The notes: generated by a model not told the origin, from the letters alone. A stretch of 30,244 nt of DNA from an uncultured Collinsella sp. (GCA_958435945.1 CAUBIC010000020.1:1-30244); one strand, 5' to 3'; shown: positions 16,284 through 25,074, counted from the first letter of the stretch. A program made the numbers and translations.

Positions 16284-16342
16284 GCGGTGAAATGCGGACT
16301 GTTTGGCGGCTTTTTTGGCCAAAACAGTCCGTATTCCACCGC
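16284..16342. repeat. Long imperfect palindrome between addA and the DUF3284-like gene
   Basis: The two 21-nt arms 16284-16304 and 16322-16342 match at 19 of 21 positions, with two further pairs possible outside, and enclose a 17-nt loop with a T6 run (16311-16316). The core of each arm is CGGACTGTTT. It begins 39 bp past the addA stop. It could be a strong hairpin ending addBA transcripts or a copy of a dispersed palindromic element; one copy in this window cannot decide. Confidence 0.65.
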
Positions 16343-16381
16343 AAGTTATTGGGGAATGGAGTGCGGGCAGCCCCGGTCGGG

Positions 16382-19300
16382 CTAGAGGTTGTAGGTGACT
16401 ACTTGGGGCTCGGCGGGTTCGACGAAGATGGTTGGATCCGGCTGCTCCACGCGGACGAACTTGACGGTCACAGCCTCAAAGCCCGCCTTGTGCAGAACAT
16501 CGGCGTAGACGCGCGCCTGCAGGGCGTGCTTCTCGAGCAGCTGGTCCGGCGTCTCGTCCGGCGTGCCACCCGTCTTGTAGTCGATGACCAGTGCGCGCGA
16601 CGGATCGGCCGGGTCGGTGGCCAGTGCATCGATGGCGCCCTCGGCATAGGCACCGTAGCGAGCGATGTCCTCGTCCTCGCAGCCCAGTGAGAAGAACGGC
16701 ACCTCGGCGCGAACGCACGGCCACGCGAGCAGGTCGGCGCGAACAGCCGACTTGAGCCAGCGGTCCAGGGCAACGTCGAAGCGTTCACGCTGCTCCGGCG
16801 TCAGGCACCACAGGCGCGCCAGGGCGTCGGCACGCTCAGCGGGCAGCGCATCGGCACCCATCTCGATGAGCCACTGGCAGGCGGCGTGGAAGGCCGAGCC
16901 CAGCGCCATGGGGTTGCCGGCGGGCTCGACAGCAGCCACGTCCGCATCGGCCATCTCCGAGCCATCCGACTCCGCATCATCGCCGGACTCGTCCATGGGA
17001 ACAAGCGCCTCGGCGGCACGGTCCTCGGACTCGGCATGCAGCGCCACGGCAATTGACGAGTAGCTATACGAGTCACGCACCGGGAACGGACAGATGCCCA
17101 TGCGCACGCCCACTGCCTGGGGATACACGAGCTCAAACGCATCGGGCTTGGGGTCGGCAGGACCGGGCACAGTTGAGCGCGCAGCATTATCAGCGACATC
17201 GACATCGCCGCGAACGAGCCTGCCCTCGGCATCCAGCGAAGCGTTAGCCTCAAACGCCTGCTCACCAAACGTAAAGTCAGCCAGCGAGATGAGCTCGTAG
17301 TCGCCCGGCTGGGAGTTGTCGAACACCAGACGGTCGCTATCGAGCTGCGGCATGTCCAGACTATCGGTCGGCAGGATGCGGCGCAGCACGTCGTAGGTCA
17401 GATCCGTCTCGACATCGAAGGTCGGCGCCATCACCTTGCCGCGGCTCACACCGGCATCCATCGCCAAGATCACCAGCTCGCCCGCTCGCGTCATGGCAAC
17501 ATAGAGCAAGCGGGCCCGCTCCTCGAGCGAAAGCTGCAGGTCGTCGTTGCGCAGGCGAGCAAATGCCTCGGCGGGAGAACCCGTCGCACAGACGTCCTCC
17601 ATGAGCTCCGGCGGCAGCCACAGCGACGTACCCTTGCCCTTAAACGCGTGTTCAAACTGCTTTTTGACGTCATCGCCCTTCACGAAGGTTCCGTCGGCAA
17701 GCTTAACGCCATCGAAGCGCGCCGGCAGCGCCACGACTTGCGCTCCGCCCTCGACGCGACCCATCTGTGCCGCACCGGACGATTTGCGCACGCCAAAACA
17801 CTCGGCAACCGCCACGACCGGATACTCCAGGCCCTTGGACGCATGCACGGTCATGATGCGCACCGCGCCGTCGCCCTCCTCGTTGAGGGCGCCCGGGGCC
17901 TCCTTGCCCGCCAAGAAGCGGTCGAAGGCGAGCGCGATGGAGCGCGGAGAATTGCCGAGCTCGGCCTCTGCCTCGGCCACGGCGTCGAGCGCCTTGAGCA
18001 CGTTGGCGGCAATGGCCTTGCCCTCGGGGCCGCGCTGCGCCAGACGCACGAACCAGCCGGAGGCGTTGACCACGTCGCGCGCGATGGCAGCGAACGAATC
18101 ACGCCCCACGCGACGCAGTGCGTAGCGCAGCACCTCGCGGGCGCGCGTTACGAGCGGCAGGTTCTGCAAACCCGGCACATCGGAATCGCTCATGATGCCC
18201 ACATCGATATTGCGGCGCGACGTCTCGCCCGTCTGCTCGTCGAGCTTGGTCGCCAGCGCCAGGAACTCCTGGGCGCCGAGTGCAAACATCGGCGAGGCCA
18301 GCAACGGCATAAGGCCTTGGGCCGTATCGGCCGGATTGGCGAGCGCGCAGACCAGGGCACGCACCGTCTGCACCTCGGCCGCCTGGGCAAAGACCGAGCC
18401 GCCTGCGATGACGCAGTCGAGTCCTTGGTCGCGGAAGGCCTGCGCGTAGACGTCGGCATTGGTCATGCGACCCAGCAGCAGCACCATGCCGCCCTGGGGC
18501 TGGCCGGCATCGGCAAGCGCATGGAATCGCTCGGCGATCGCACGGGCCTTGGCCTGCGTGCGCTCCTGCATACTGCCGCCGGCAACGAACAGCGCCTGGC
18601 GGCGCGAAGCCTTTGCCTTGAGCTTGTCCTTGCGTTTGTCGCTCGGTTCAAGATCCAAGAACCCCTGCATCAAACCACCGGTGTCGCCGTCAAAGACGCG
18701 CGCCACATAGCGCAGCACCTCGTCGTGGCTGCGGAAGTTGCGCACGAGTTTGACGAGCTCGCCGGCGGGAGCATCGGACGTGGTGACCGTCTCGGACGCC
18801 GTCGTCGAACCCACCTTGCGCTCCTGGCGGCGAAACACCTCGACCTCGGCACCACGGAAGCGATAGATCGACTGCTGCGCATCGCCCACCGTGCACAGCG
18901 CGCGCTCGCCCGCACCCGTCAAATAGCGAATCAGATCGACCTGCATCTGGTCGGTATCTTGGAACTCGTCGATCATGACCATCTTAAAGCGGCCCTCATA
19001 GGCAGCTCGAATAGCCGGGTAGTCGCGCAGCGCCTCGTACGCCATGCGCAGCAGGTCATTGTTATCGAGCGCGGACTGGTCGGCCTTGAGCGCACGGTAC
19101 TCCGCCTCTACGGCACGGGCAAGCCCCACCAGCGCATCGAGCGCCGGGCCGCCGCAGGCAAGCACGATATTGATAAACGCATCAGCCGCCTCGGCCTTGA
19201 GTAGCTCCACCTGCTCCTTAGGAAACGCCTTGCTCGCGCGCGGCATGCTGCACGACATCATGAGTCGCGCCGCATCCTCCATGGTTTTGCCGCTCGCCTC

Positions 19301-20008
19301 AAACGCGTCGATGGCGTCGAGTGCCGCCTGCGCTTTCTCGGTCGTGGCCTTGCTTGCGCCCAGCGCCGCACGATAGGCATCGGCAAGCGCCGAGGTGTCG
19401 GCCTGGCCGCGCGCCACGCACACATCGTCCATGCCGCCCGGCAGCTGGCTCGATAGCTCCAACAGGTCGCGCACCAGGCCTTTGATGGTGGTACCGGCGC
19501 CAAACGGCCCGCCCTCGCCCGCCATGGGATACCAAGCGTAGAAGGCCTTAAGCGAGGCGGCAAGCTCGGGCGCGGCATCGGGCGCCGTCGCGCGCCCCAG
19601 CACATGCTCGACAGCCTGATCCATAAGCTCATCGGTATCGGTGAGCACCGTGAACTCAGGATCGATGCCCAGCTCCAGCGCGTGCGCGCGCAGGATACGC
19701 GAGCACATGCCGTGGATGGTCGAGATCCAAGCGTCGTCGACCGTCAGGGCCTCCTCGTCCATGCCCTCTTCGATAAGCGCACAGCGCACGCGGTCGCGAA
19801 TCTCGGCCGCGGCGTCTTTGGTAAAGGTAATGGCGAGCACCTGGTCCAGATGCTCGACAAACGGACCGGATTCGGGCGAGAGCGCATAGACGATGCGGCG
19901 CGTGAGGGTAAAGGTCTTGCCCGAGCCGGCACCCGCCGAGACAAACAGCGGGCGGTCGAGCGTTTTGACGACTTGCAGCTGTTGCGGCATCAAGGTCGAA
20001 AGATCCAT
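16382..20008 (-). CDS. addA: ATP-dependent helicase/nuclease subunit AddA
   Basis: 1208-residue UvrD/RecB-type helicase-nuclease that, with AddB, resects double-strand ends for RecA loading; B. subtilis AddA is 1232 residues. Helicase motifs in order: Walker A AGAGSGKT (25-32), Ia-like ITFTKDAAAEIRDR, II DEFQDT, III GDAQQSIYRFRG, V TVHASKGLEYP, VI LLYVAMTRA. The C-terminal RecB-type nuclease shows EVPFFS, EGAIDAL and VIDYKTGG, then QARVYADVL, so both activities should be intact. The ATG is only 3 bp after the addB stop; AAGGAGG in the end of addB serves as ribosome site at rather long spacing. addB-addA is the usual order. Confidence 0.96.
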   Translation of the reverse strand: MDLSTLMPQQLQVVKTLDRPLFVSAGAGSGKTFTLTRRIVYALSPESGPFVEHLDQVLAITFTKDAAAEIRDRVRCALIEEGMDEEALTVDDAWISTIHGMCSRILRAHALELGIDPEFTVLTDTDELMDQAVEHVLGRATAPDAAPELAASLKAFYAWYPMAGEGGPFGAGTTIKGLVRDLLELSSQLPGGMDDVCVARGQADTSALADAYRAALGASKATTEKAQAALDAIDAFEASGKTMEDAARLMMSCSMPRASKAFPKEQVELLKAEAADAFINIVLACGGPALDALVGLARAVEAEYRALKADQSALDNNDLLRMAYEALRDYPAIRAAYEGRFKMVMIDEFQDTDQMQVDLIRYLTGAGERALCTVGDAQQSIYRFRGAEVEVFRRQERKVGSTTASETVTTSDAPAGELVKLVRNFRSHDEVLRYVARVFDGDTGGLMQGFLDLEPSDKRKDKLKAKASRRQALFVAGGSMQERTQAKARAIAERFHALADAGQPQGGMVLLLGRMTNADVYAQAFRDQGLDCVIAGGSVFAQAAEVQTVRALVCALANPADTAQGLMPLLASPMFALGAQEFLALATKLDEQTGETSRRNIDVGIMSDSDVPGLQNLPLVTRAREVLRYALRRVGRDSFAAIARDVVNASGWFVRLAQRGPEGKAIAANVLKALDAVAEAEAELGNSPRSIALAFDRFLAGKEAPGALNEEGDGAVRIMTVHASKGLEYPVVAVAECFGVRKSSGAAQMGRVEGGAQVVALPARFDGVKLADGTFVKGDDVKKQFEHAFKGKGTSLWLPPELMEDVCATGSPAEAFARLRNDDLQLSLEERARLLYVAMTRAGELVILAMDAGVSRGKVMAPTFDVETDLTYDVLRRILPTDSLDMPQLDSDRLVFDNSQPGDYELISLADFTFGEQAFEANASLDAEGRLVRGDVDVADNAARSTVPGPADPKPDAFELVYPQAVGVRMGICPFPVRDSYSYSSIAVALHAESEDRAAEALVPMDESGDDAESDGSEMADADVAAVEPAGNPMALGSAFHAACQWLIEMGADALPAERADALARLWCLTPEQRERFDVALDRWLKSAVRADLLAWPCVRAEVPFFSLGCEDEDIARYGAYAEGAIDALATDPADPSRALVIDYKTGGTPDETPDQLLEKHALQARVYADVLHKAGFEAVTVKFVRVEQPDPTIFVEPAEPQVVTYNL

Positions 20009-20011
20009 GGT

Positions 20012-23000
20012 CTACACGTCCCTCCTTACAAACGTTCCTTCGTGGTTATACGAGCAGCGCGCATGCGCGGCCTGAGCCGACGTTGGGTCGACAGCGGCAA
20101 CGTTGCCCGCCTCGAGCTCGCGCAGGCGCTCGGCAATGCCGGTCTCCACGCGGTCGAGCAGCGCATCGAAGTCCATGTTGCCGCCCTCGCCCGGAAAGCC
20201 CTTCTTGAGGCCCGGAATGCGGCCGTCGCCGCGCTCTTCCTCGAGCAACTCGGCACTTGCGGCACCACGCAGTGCGGGCTTGCCGCCCTTGGTCGAAAAA
20301 TAGAGCGCTGCGCGGGTATCTAGGCCCAGTGCCCGACGCATGGCCTGCGCGTAGATGAGTGTCTGGGTATGGGGCGGCAGCCAGCGCGGGTCGTCGATGG
20401 GGGCCTCGCCCGACTCCTCGTCGCGCACCGTGGGGTCGGCGAGCTTAAACTCCTCGACACCCGAACGATGCTTGTAGTCAATCACCACGGCGCGATTCTC
20501 GGCATCCACGTCAACGCGGTCGATGCGCCCACCGAGCGGCCAACCGGCATACTCGACCTGGAGCTCGTTGAACGCAAACTCCAGATAGCGCGGCGCGAAG
20601 GGCGCGAGCGCCTCGGACTCGTAGGCGAGCACGCCCTCCAGCTGCGGCAAGATCTCGGCCACCTGCCGCTCCTCCACCGGGGAGAGCGGCACCAGCGGGC
20701 CCTCGGTACCGCGCTTGCCGGCATGCTCGGCCAAGGTCTCGTCAAAGACCTCGCGCAGCAGTTCCTGCGCGCGCGGCAGATTCATGGGCGTCACGCGCTC
20801 CGTGCCCTCCTGCGGAAGACGCGCATGCAAGTGCTCCAGCACGTCGTGGACGAAGTTACCCTTCTCCATGTTGCCAAAGCCCGCATCGATGGACTGGGGC
20901 TTGACGCGATACGAGACAAACCAGCACAGCGGGCAGGTGGAATAGGCCTCGATCTGCGAGGCGGACGTCAGGCGCGGCACGAGCGGCGCGTCCTCGCCCT
21001 CGCCATCGCGACGGCGCAGGACCAAATACGGCACGGCCTCGGCACTCAGATGCTGAGGGGCTTCACAGGTCACGCGCTCGCGCTTGAGACCTTCGCCTGC
21101 CGCGGGATCGAAGTCCCTTACGATATCGCCCTCACCCACGCACTTCGCCTTGTCGGCGTCAGCGGCCTTGTCGGCGTCAGCGGCCTTAGCGTCGTCAGCT
21201 GCCTTAGCAGCTTCAGCGGCCTCGGCATGCGCCCGCAACTCGGTCCACACGGCAGCCGGATAGCACTCGCGCGCCTGGCGATCGTGCGTCACGCGCGCAA
21301 GCGCAACCGGGCCGCGTGCCGCCTGCATCGCGTGGCCAAAGCGCACGCGCAGCAAGGCCGCGGGCTCAAGCGCCACGCCCTCGCGACCAAGGCTCGCCGT
21401 CAGCGTGGCCAGCGGCCCCTCCTCGTGTGAGAGCGGATAGCTGTCCAGATCGACATCGGCAAACAGCACGGCATCGTAGCTGCCGGGGCGCAGAGCCGCC
21501 GCATCGGCAAGCGAAGCAAAACGAACCTGAGCACGTGGCGCACGGTCAACCTCGTAGGTCTCGTAATCGTAGGCGGTGCTGCGCTTGTCCACCTTGGTGC
21601 GAATGCCATCGAGCACGGGCACGGTCGCGGCCTGCGACACGTCGAGTGCGCGGGCGCCATTCATAAGGGTGTCGATGGCGTGGCGCAGCAGGGCCACCTC
21701 CGCTTGGCGACGGGCTTGGCCATCCAAGCTGCCCAGCGAGCGATCGGGCAACGCCTCGGCAACGGCAAGCATGGCCTTGAGCGCCGTCACGGGCTTGTCA
21801 CGCCACAGAGCCTGGAACACGTCCGAGACCACACACGGTACGTTCTTAAACCAGTTCTCGTCGCTCGCCGCCTTGCGCGCGCCCCTCACCTGGCCCTGAA
21901 CGCTCTGCAGCAGGCTCTTAACGCCCGCGGTAGTCTTGCTGCGCGAAAGACGCATATTCTTATCGAAGGTACGGGCATTGACGGCATCAGCGCCCGAAAG
22001 CGGACTGTAGATCCAGTCGGTAAGCTCCGGCGCGGGCCACCACTCGGTCTTTGACGCCATGCCCTCATCGGCGGCCTTCATGCGCTCGATCAGGCCGGCA
22101 AGCGCCGCAAGCTGCCTGCCCGCAATGGATTGGGAAAACGCCGTGAACTCAGTTGTCTCGGCGGCGATATGACGAGCCGCCAGACGAGAGGCGAGCTCAC
22201 CGAACAGCCGGGATGCCCGGGCAGAAACGACGAGCACGTGCGCGGGGTCGGCAGGCGTTGCCGTAGCTTTATCGGCCTTGGACTCCTTGTGCGATTTCAC
22301 CAACTTATCGATGGCGTCCGCATAAGCATGGGCACGGGCATGGGGGCCGGCGACCTCAATAAAGGCAGGCTGAGCGGCGGTCCCGCAAGCGGCATCAGAC
22401 GCGACGGCGTCCTCCCCCAGCGGCGCGGCCTCAAACAGCACACCGCGGGCATCAAATGCCGTGGCAAGCTCCTCGCGCATCGCCGCCTGCTCGCAGGCAA
22501 GCAGCACGACGACCTCTCCCCCATTGTTCGCCACGGCAGACAGCAGCTCGAGCAGGCCGTGCGTAAACGACGTGATACCGCGCACGCATACGGCGCGGGC
22601 GCACGCCGGCAGGTTATCGGCCAGGGCACCGGCCATAATGTCAGCTGCCTCGCAGGGCTCGACCATGTCTCGACGGTCCAAACCGCCCGCGTAGGCACGC
22701 AAAAGCTCGAACACACGAGCCTCGGCATCGCTTTTTGGCTCAGGCTGGCAATTGTTGCCACGGCATCGCTCGGCCGTCGTCCCCGCCACACCCGGCAGCA
22801 CATCGCGGGCCATGCGCGCAAGCATGCGCACCGTGCCCTGGCTGCGCGAAAGCGGCTGCAGGTCGGCATCGTCGAGACGCGTGACCATGTCCGAGAACAG
22901 CATCTGGCGCTGCAGGTTGTCGACGAAACCGCGCCCGTCGCCCAAAAGCTCCCAAAGCGAGCGAAGCCACGATGTAGGCGTCTTGTAGTCGATACCCAGC

Positions 23001-23164
23001 GAAATCCCGGCTTCCGCCGCATCATGACGGCACAGGTCGAGCTCGGCAAACGTGGGTGCCAGCAACACGGCACGCCCGTGGCGGGCAATAAGGTCGGCAA
23101 GCAACGCCGACTCGGCATCGCTCAAATCCGTGCCGGCATTGGTGGTATAGATTCGAACAGGCAT
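20012..23164 (-). CDS. addB: ATP-dependent nuclease subunit AddB
   Basis: 1050-residue partner of AddA with an inactivated helicase-like N-terminal half and a C-terminal RecB-family nuclease. No Walker A is visible (the N-terminus reads GRAVLLAPTFAELDLC). The nuclease half has SASQIEAYSTCPLCWF, GGRIDRVDVD and VVIDYKHRSG, then HTQTLIYAQAM. Of the four cysteines that bind a 4Fe-4S cluster in B. subtilis AddB, only the CPLC region and one C-terminal Cys (RCSYNHEG) are seen, so the cluster may be absent or altered. An Ala/Asp/Lys-rich linker (KAADADKAADADKAK) is encoded by an 18-bp tandem repeat. The start at 23164 has GGAGGACC upstream. Confidence 0.92.
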   Translation of the reverse strand: MPVRIYTTNAGTDLSDAESALLADLIARHGRAVLLAPTFAELDLCRHDAAEAGISLGIDYKTPTSWLRSLWELLGDGRGFVDNLQRQMLFSDMVTRLDDADLQPLSRSQGTVRMLARMARDVLPGVAGTTAERCRGNNCQPEPKSDAEARVFELLRAYAGGLDRRDMVEPCEAADIMAGALADNLPACARAVCVRGITSFTHGLLELLSAVANNGGEVVVLLACEQAAMREELATAFDARGVLFEAAPLGEDAVASDAACGTAAQPAFIEVAGPHARAHAYADAIDKLVKSHKESKADKATATPADPAHVLVVSARASRLFGELASRLAARHIAAETTEFTAFSQSIAGRQLAALAGLIERMKAADEGMASKTEWWPAPELTDWIYSPLSGADAVNARTFDKNMRLSRSKTTAGVKSLLQSVQGQVRGARKAASDENWFKNVPCVVSDVFQALWRDKPVTALKAMLAVAEALPDRSLGSLDGQARRQAEVALLRHAIDTLMNGARALDVSQAATVPVLDGIRTKVDKRSTAYDYETYEVDRAPRAQVRFASLADAAALRPGSYDAVLFADVDLDSYPLSHEEGPLATLTASLGREGVALEPAALLRVRFGHAMQAARGPVALARVTHDRQARECYPAAVWTELRAHAEAAEAAKAADDAKAADADKAADADKAKCVGEGDIVRDFDPAAGEGLKRERVTCEAPQHLSAEAVPYLVLRRRDGEGEDAPLVPRLTSASQIEAYSTCPLCWFVSYRVKPQSIDAGFGNMEKGNFVHDVLEHLHARLPQEGTERVTPMNLPRAQELLREVFDETLAEHAGKRGTEGPLVPLSPVEERQVAEILPQLEGVLAYESEALAPFAPRYLEFAFNELQVEYAGWPLGGRIDRVDVDAENRAVVIDYKHRSGVEEFKLADPTVRDEESGEAPIDDPRWLPPHTQTLIYAQAMRRALGLDTRAALYFSTKGGKPALRGAASAELLEEERGDGRIPGLKKGFPGEGGNMDFDALLDRVETGIAERLRELEAGNVAAVDPTSAQAAHARCSYNHEGTFVRRDV
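21147..21218. repeat. 18-bp tandem repeat (four units) inside addB
   Basis: Two identical units (GCCTTGTCGGCGTCAGCG, 21147-21164 and 21165-21182) are followed by two diverged units (21183-21200, 21201-21218). The period of 18 keeps the reading frame and encodes an Ala/Asp/Lys hexapeptide. The copy number could vary by slippage without breaking addB. Confidence 0.85.
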
Positions 23165-23247
23165 GGTCCTCCGCTCAAACTGTTCGCAATAATCATTGCA
23201 TCCATCCTACCCGCCCAAGCGGACAGATTTGCCCCACGCCAACAGAT

Positions 23248-23334
23248 TTGATCCCTTGGGGACGGAGGAAAACGGATCATCGAGGGGGTCAGTCTAACCC
23301 GGTGATCCGTTTTCCTCCGTCCCCAAGGGATCAA
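23248..23334. repeat. Perfect palindrome with 32-bp arms upstream of addB
   Basis: 23248-23279 is the exact reverse complement of 23303-23334, with a 23-nt loop. The arms start TTGATCCCTTGGGGACGG. It lies between the addB start and the terminator of the TrpR-like gene, so it is not needed to end that transcript. Two direct copies of ACAGATTTG (23223-23231, 23242-23250) sit on its addB side. The form suggests a small palindromic mobile or repetitive element, but no transposase or target duplication is evident. Confidence 0.85.
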
Positions 23335-23345
23335 TTTCGACACAC

Positions 23346-23368
23346 AAAAACCGCCCCCGAAGGGGCGG
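23346..23368 (-). terminator. Rho-independent terminator after the TrpR-like gene
   Basis: On minus: CCGCCCC-TTCG-GGGGCGG followed by TTTTTG. The perfect 7-bp GC stem (23351-23357 with 23362-23368), the stable TTCG tetraloop and the T-run are textbook. It is 30 bp past the stop at 23398. Confidence 0.85.
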
Positions 23369-23397
23369 CTCCAGCTGATTCGTTTGTTGCCGTTGGC

Positions 23398-23697
23398 CTA
23401 CTCGCCATCCTCCAGCTTGATGAGGATCTTGCGATAGCCACCGTACTCGCCGTTGAGCGCCTTGGAAACACGACTCACCGTGGTGGACGAAGCGCCCGTG
23501 CGGGCCTGAACCTCAACATAGGGCTCGCCCTCATCCAGATAACGCGCGACCTGCAAGCGTTGCGAAAGATCGCAAATCTCGCGCGGCGTGCAGATATCGG
23601 TTAAAAACGCCTGGATATCCTTCTCGTCATCCAAAAGACTAAATGCGTGGACCAGCTGCTTGACATCAGGCTTGTCAAACATGTTCTCGATGTTCAT
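23398..23697 (-). CDS. YerC/YecD family TrpR-like DNA-binding protein
   Basis: A 99-residue protein resembling the TrpR-related YerC/YecD family. The N-terminal helices carry LVHAFSLLDDEKDIQAFLTDICTPREICDLSQR, and a helix-turn-helix follows at about residues 57-80 (YVEVQARTGASSTTVSRVSKAL), where the SSTTVSRV recognition helix matches TrpR-type repressors. The C-terminus ends GGYRKILIKLEDGE. Its regulon in this lineage is unknown; tryptophan binding should not be assumed. No strong Shine-Dalgarno precedes the ATG at 23697. A candidate -10 is at 23803-23808, which leaves a leader of about 100 nt. It is single-gene, with a terminator at 23346-23368. Confidence 0.9.
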   Translation of the reverse strand: MNIENMFDKPDVKQLVHAFSLLDDEKDIQAFLTDICTPREICDLSQRLQVARYLDEGEPYVEVQARTGASSTTVSRVSKALNGEYGGYRKILIKLEDGE

Positions 23698-24021
23698 CGA
23701 TCACCGCCAAACCCGCCAAAAGGCATCGAAGTTGATACTGACATCGGGCATCGTTCACCCGTAATATGCAATAAAACTATGCATGGGCCATTTGCCCGTA
23801 GCAGTGTAGCACACCACCAAACTAAAGCGACAAGACTCTCTGCCAGCGGCACGTTTTTTAGGACGAACGCCGTTTTGAAACCGAATGCGCACGCAAGCTC
23901 CACGAATATCTGAGACAATGGGCGGCCGAACAAGGCGACACACCCGCGCGGCCGTCCAAGCTGCCGCAGCAAGCCGCTTCACGCGACACCAACGCACCCT
24001 GCGCAAGAAAGGATTCACACC
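23698..24021. other. Divergent intergenic region between the TrpR-like gene and the membrane-protein gene
   Basis: 324 bp without a supported gene. On minus it holds the candidate promoter of the TrpR-like gene and a leader with small dyads (CGGG-N9-CCCG at about 23745-23762; ATGCA-N9-TGCAT at about 23767-23785). On plus it leads into the Shine-Dalgarno AAAGGA (about 24008) of the membrane-protein gene; I see no convincing plus-strand promoter. Open frames crossing it have no family resemblance. Confidence 0.6.
23803..23808 (-). promoter_or_regulatory. Candidate extended -10 element of the TrpR-like gene
   Basis: Minus strand GTGCTACACTG has TACACT with an upstream TGC. A TTGTCG hexamer lies 19 bp further up, a long but possible spacing. 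Confidence 0.4.
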
Positions 24022-24387
24022 ATGCGCTTTATGCTTAACTGGCTCTTTACCTCGATCGCCATCGCGATTGCCACGTTCCTCGTTCCCGGCATCCAACCCT
24101 TCGGTTTTGCCGAGGCCTGGGTCTGTTTCGCCTTCGTGGGACTGTTCCTGAACATCGTCGATTCGTTCGTCAAGCCGTTCCTGACGGTCATCTCGCTGCC
24201 GCTCACGATCATTACGCTGGGCATTTTCCAGCTTGTCGTCAACAGCTTTATGCTCGAGCTCGCGAGTTACCTGTCGGTCAACCTGCTGGGCGTCGGCATC
24301 TCCATCGCAAGCTTTGGCTCGGCCTTTATGGGCAGCATCCTGGTGTCCATCATGCGCAGCATTCTCGACAGCATCGCCGAGGACTAA
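24022..24387 (+). CDS. Phage-holin-4-like (YvlD family) small membrane protein
   Basis: 121-residue, very hydrophobic protein with about four transmembrane helices and short loops. The pattern MRFMLNWLFTSIAIAIATFLVPGI, then FLNIVDSFVKPFLTVISLPLTIITLGIF and LVVNSFMLELAS, is typical of the PF04020 family (phage holin superfamily IV/YvlD). Despite the name these are widespread chromosomal proteins with no demonstrated lysis role, and nothing phage-like is nearby. YvlD homologues are often linked to envelope stress. Start supported by AAAGGA 9 nt upstream. It stands alone and ends in a strong terminator at 24429. Confidence 0.88.
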   Translation: MRFMLNWLFTSIAIAIATFLVPGIQPFGFAEAWVCFAFVGLFLNIVDSFVKPFLTVISLPLTIITLGIFQLVVNSFMLELASYLSVNLLGVGISIASFGSAFMGSILVSIMRSILDSIAED

Positions 24388-24428
24388 AACGGCCATTCCG
24401 GCCGTGCCCGTCTCAACAGCCCAAAACG

Positions 24429-24466
24429 AAGGCCGCCCATCGCAAAAATGGGCGGCCTTCTTATTT
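24429..24466 (+). terminator. Rho-independent terminator after the membrane-protein gene
   Basis: Perfect 12-bp stem AAGGCCGCCCAT/ATGGGCGGCCTT (24429-24440 with 24448-24459), 7-nt loop, then CTTATTT. On the minus strand the same hairpin is followed by CGTTTT, so it may also stop transcripts from the Rrf2 gene (stop at 24529). Confidence 0.85.
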
Positions 24467-24528
24467 ATCAAGTCTCAAAGGACGAGAGAATCTACCATTT
24501 CTACCCGTCCCCACATGGCGGGTGTGGG

Positions 24529-24957
24529 TTAGATGACGTAGTCGTAGCCATGGTTGGGAGCGACAAGCTGATCGAGCGTCACACCGTCGAGGTAGTCGTT
24601 GATGAGCTTGTCCAGGTTCTTCCACACGTCGAGCGTGGGGCACTCTTCCGAGCGCGAGCAGCCCTTGCAGTCGCCATCCAGGCAGGCGACCGGCGCCAGA
24701 CTACCCTCGGTCAGGCGCAGGATCTCGCCCACCGTGTACTGCTCGGGCGGGCGCGTGAGCACGTAGCCGCCGCCCTTGCCACGCATGCCCGAAAGCATGT
24801 TGGCGCGCACGAGCGTAGCCAAGATGTTCTCGAGATATTTCTCGGAAATCCCCTGTCGTGCCGCGATCTCTTTGAGCGGGATGCGACCGGCCGCCTGGTG
24901 CTCGGCCAGATCGACCATAACGCGCAGGGCATATCTGCCCTTTGTGGAAACCAACAT
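24529..24957 (-). CDS. Rrf2 family transcriptional regulator (cysteine-containing)
   Basis: 142-residue winged-HTH regulator of the Rrf2/IscR/CymR family. The N-terminal MLVSTKGRYALRVMVDLA and the recognition region IAARQGISEKYLENILATLVRA, then GMRGKGGGYVL, are diagnostic. Four cysteines in the C-terminal half (C92, C97, C100, C106) suggest an Fe-S or redox sensor as in IscR, NsrR and RsrR; B. subtilis CymR lacks such a cluster. Divergent from cysK with 253 bp between start codons, so cysteine or sulfur control is the natural hypothesis (CymR regulates cysteine metabolism and binds CysK). Candidate promoter: TAGAAT at 24994-24999 with TTTTCA 16 bp upstream. The target is inferred. Confidence 0.93.
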   Translation of the reverse strand: MLVSTKGRYALRVMVDLAEHQAAGRIPLKEIAARQGISEKYLENILATLVRANMLSGMRGKGGGYVLTRPPEQYTVGEILRLTEGSLAPVACLDGDCKGCSRSEECPTLDVWKNLDKLINDYLDGVTLDQLVAPNHGYDYVI

Positions 24958-24993
24958 ATATATTGCTGCCTTTCGGTCTTTTAATCCGTAGCA

Positions 24994-25021
24994 ATTCTAG
25001 CCGAAAAATTGGCTTTGAAAA
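24994..25021 (-). promoter_or_regulatory. Candidate promoter of the Rrf2 gene
   Basis: Minus strand: TTTTCA (25016-25021), 16-bp spacer, TAGAAT (24994-24999, 5 of 6). Transcription would start near 24987, about 30 nt before the ATG. The CCTATT hexamer at 25024-25029 abuts the -35. Confidence 0.5.
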
Positions 25022-25074
25022 TACCTATTCCCGTCAAGCTGGTTAATCGCCTCGTAATAATCTTCTATTTCCTA

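Noticed and set aside
24022..24387. Holin as evidence of a prophage
   Set aside because: The family name is misleading: chromosomal YvlD-like proteins carry this domain. No lysin, integrase or structural gene is nearby.
23755..24471. A 238-codon open frame on minus opposite the small membrane protein gene
   Set aside because: It is very Asp/Glu/Arg/Gln-rich, antisense to a recognisable membrane protein, and runs through its terminator hairpin.
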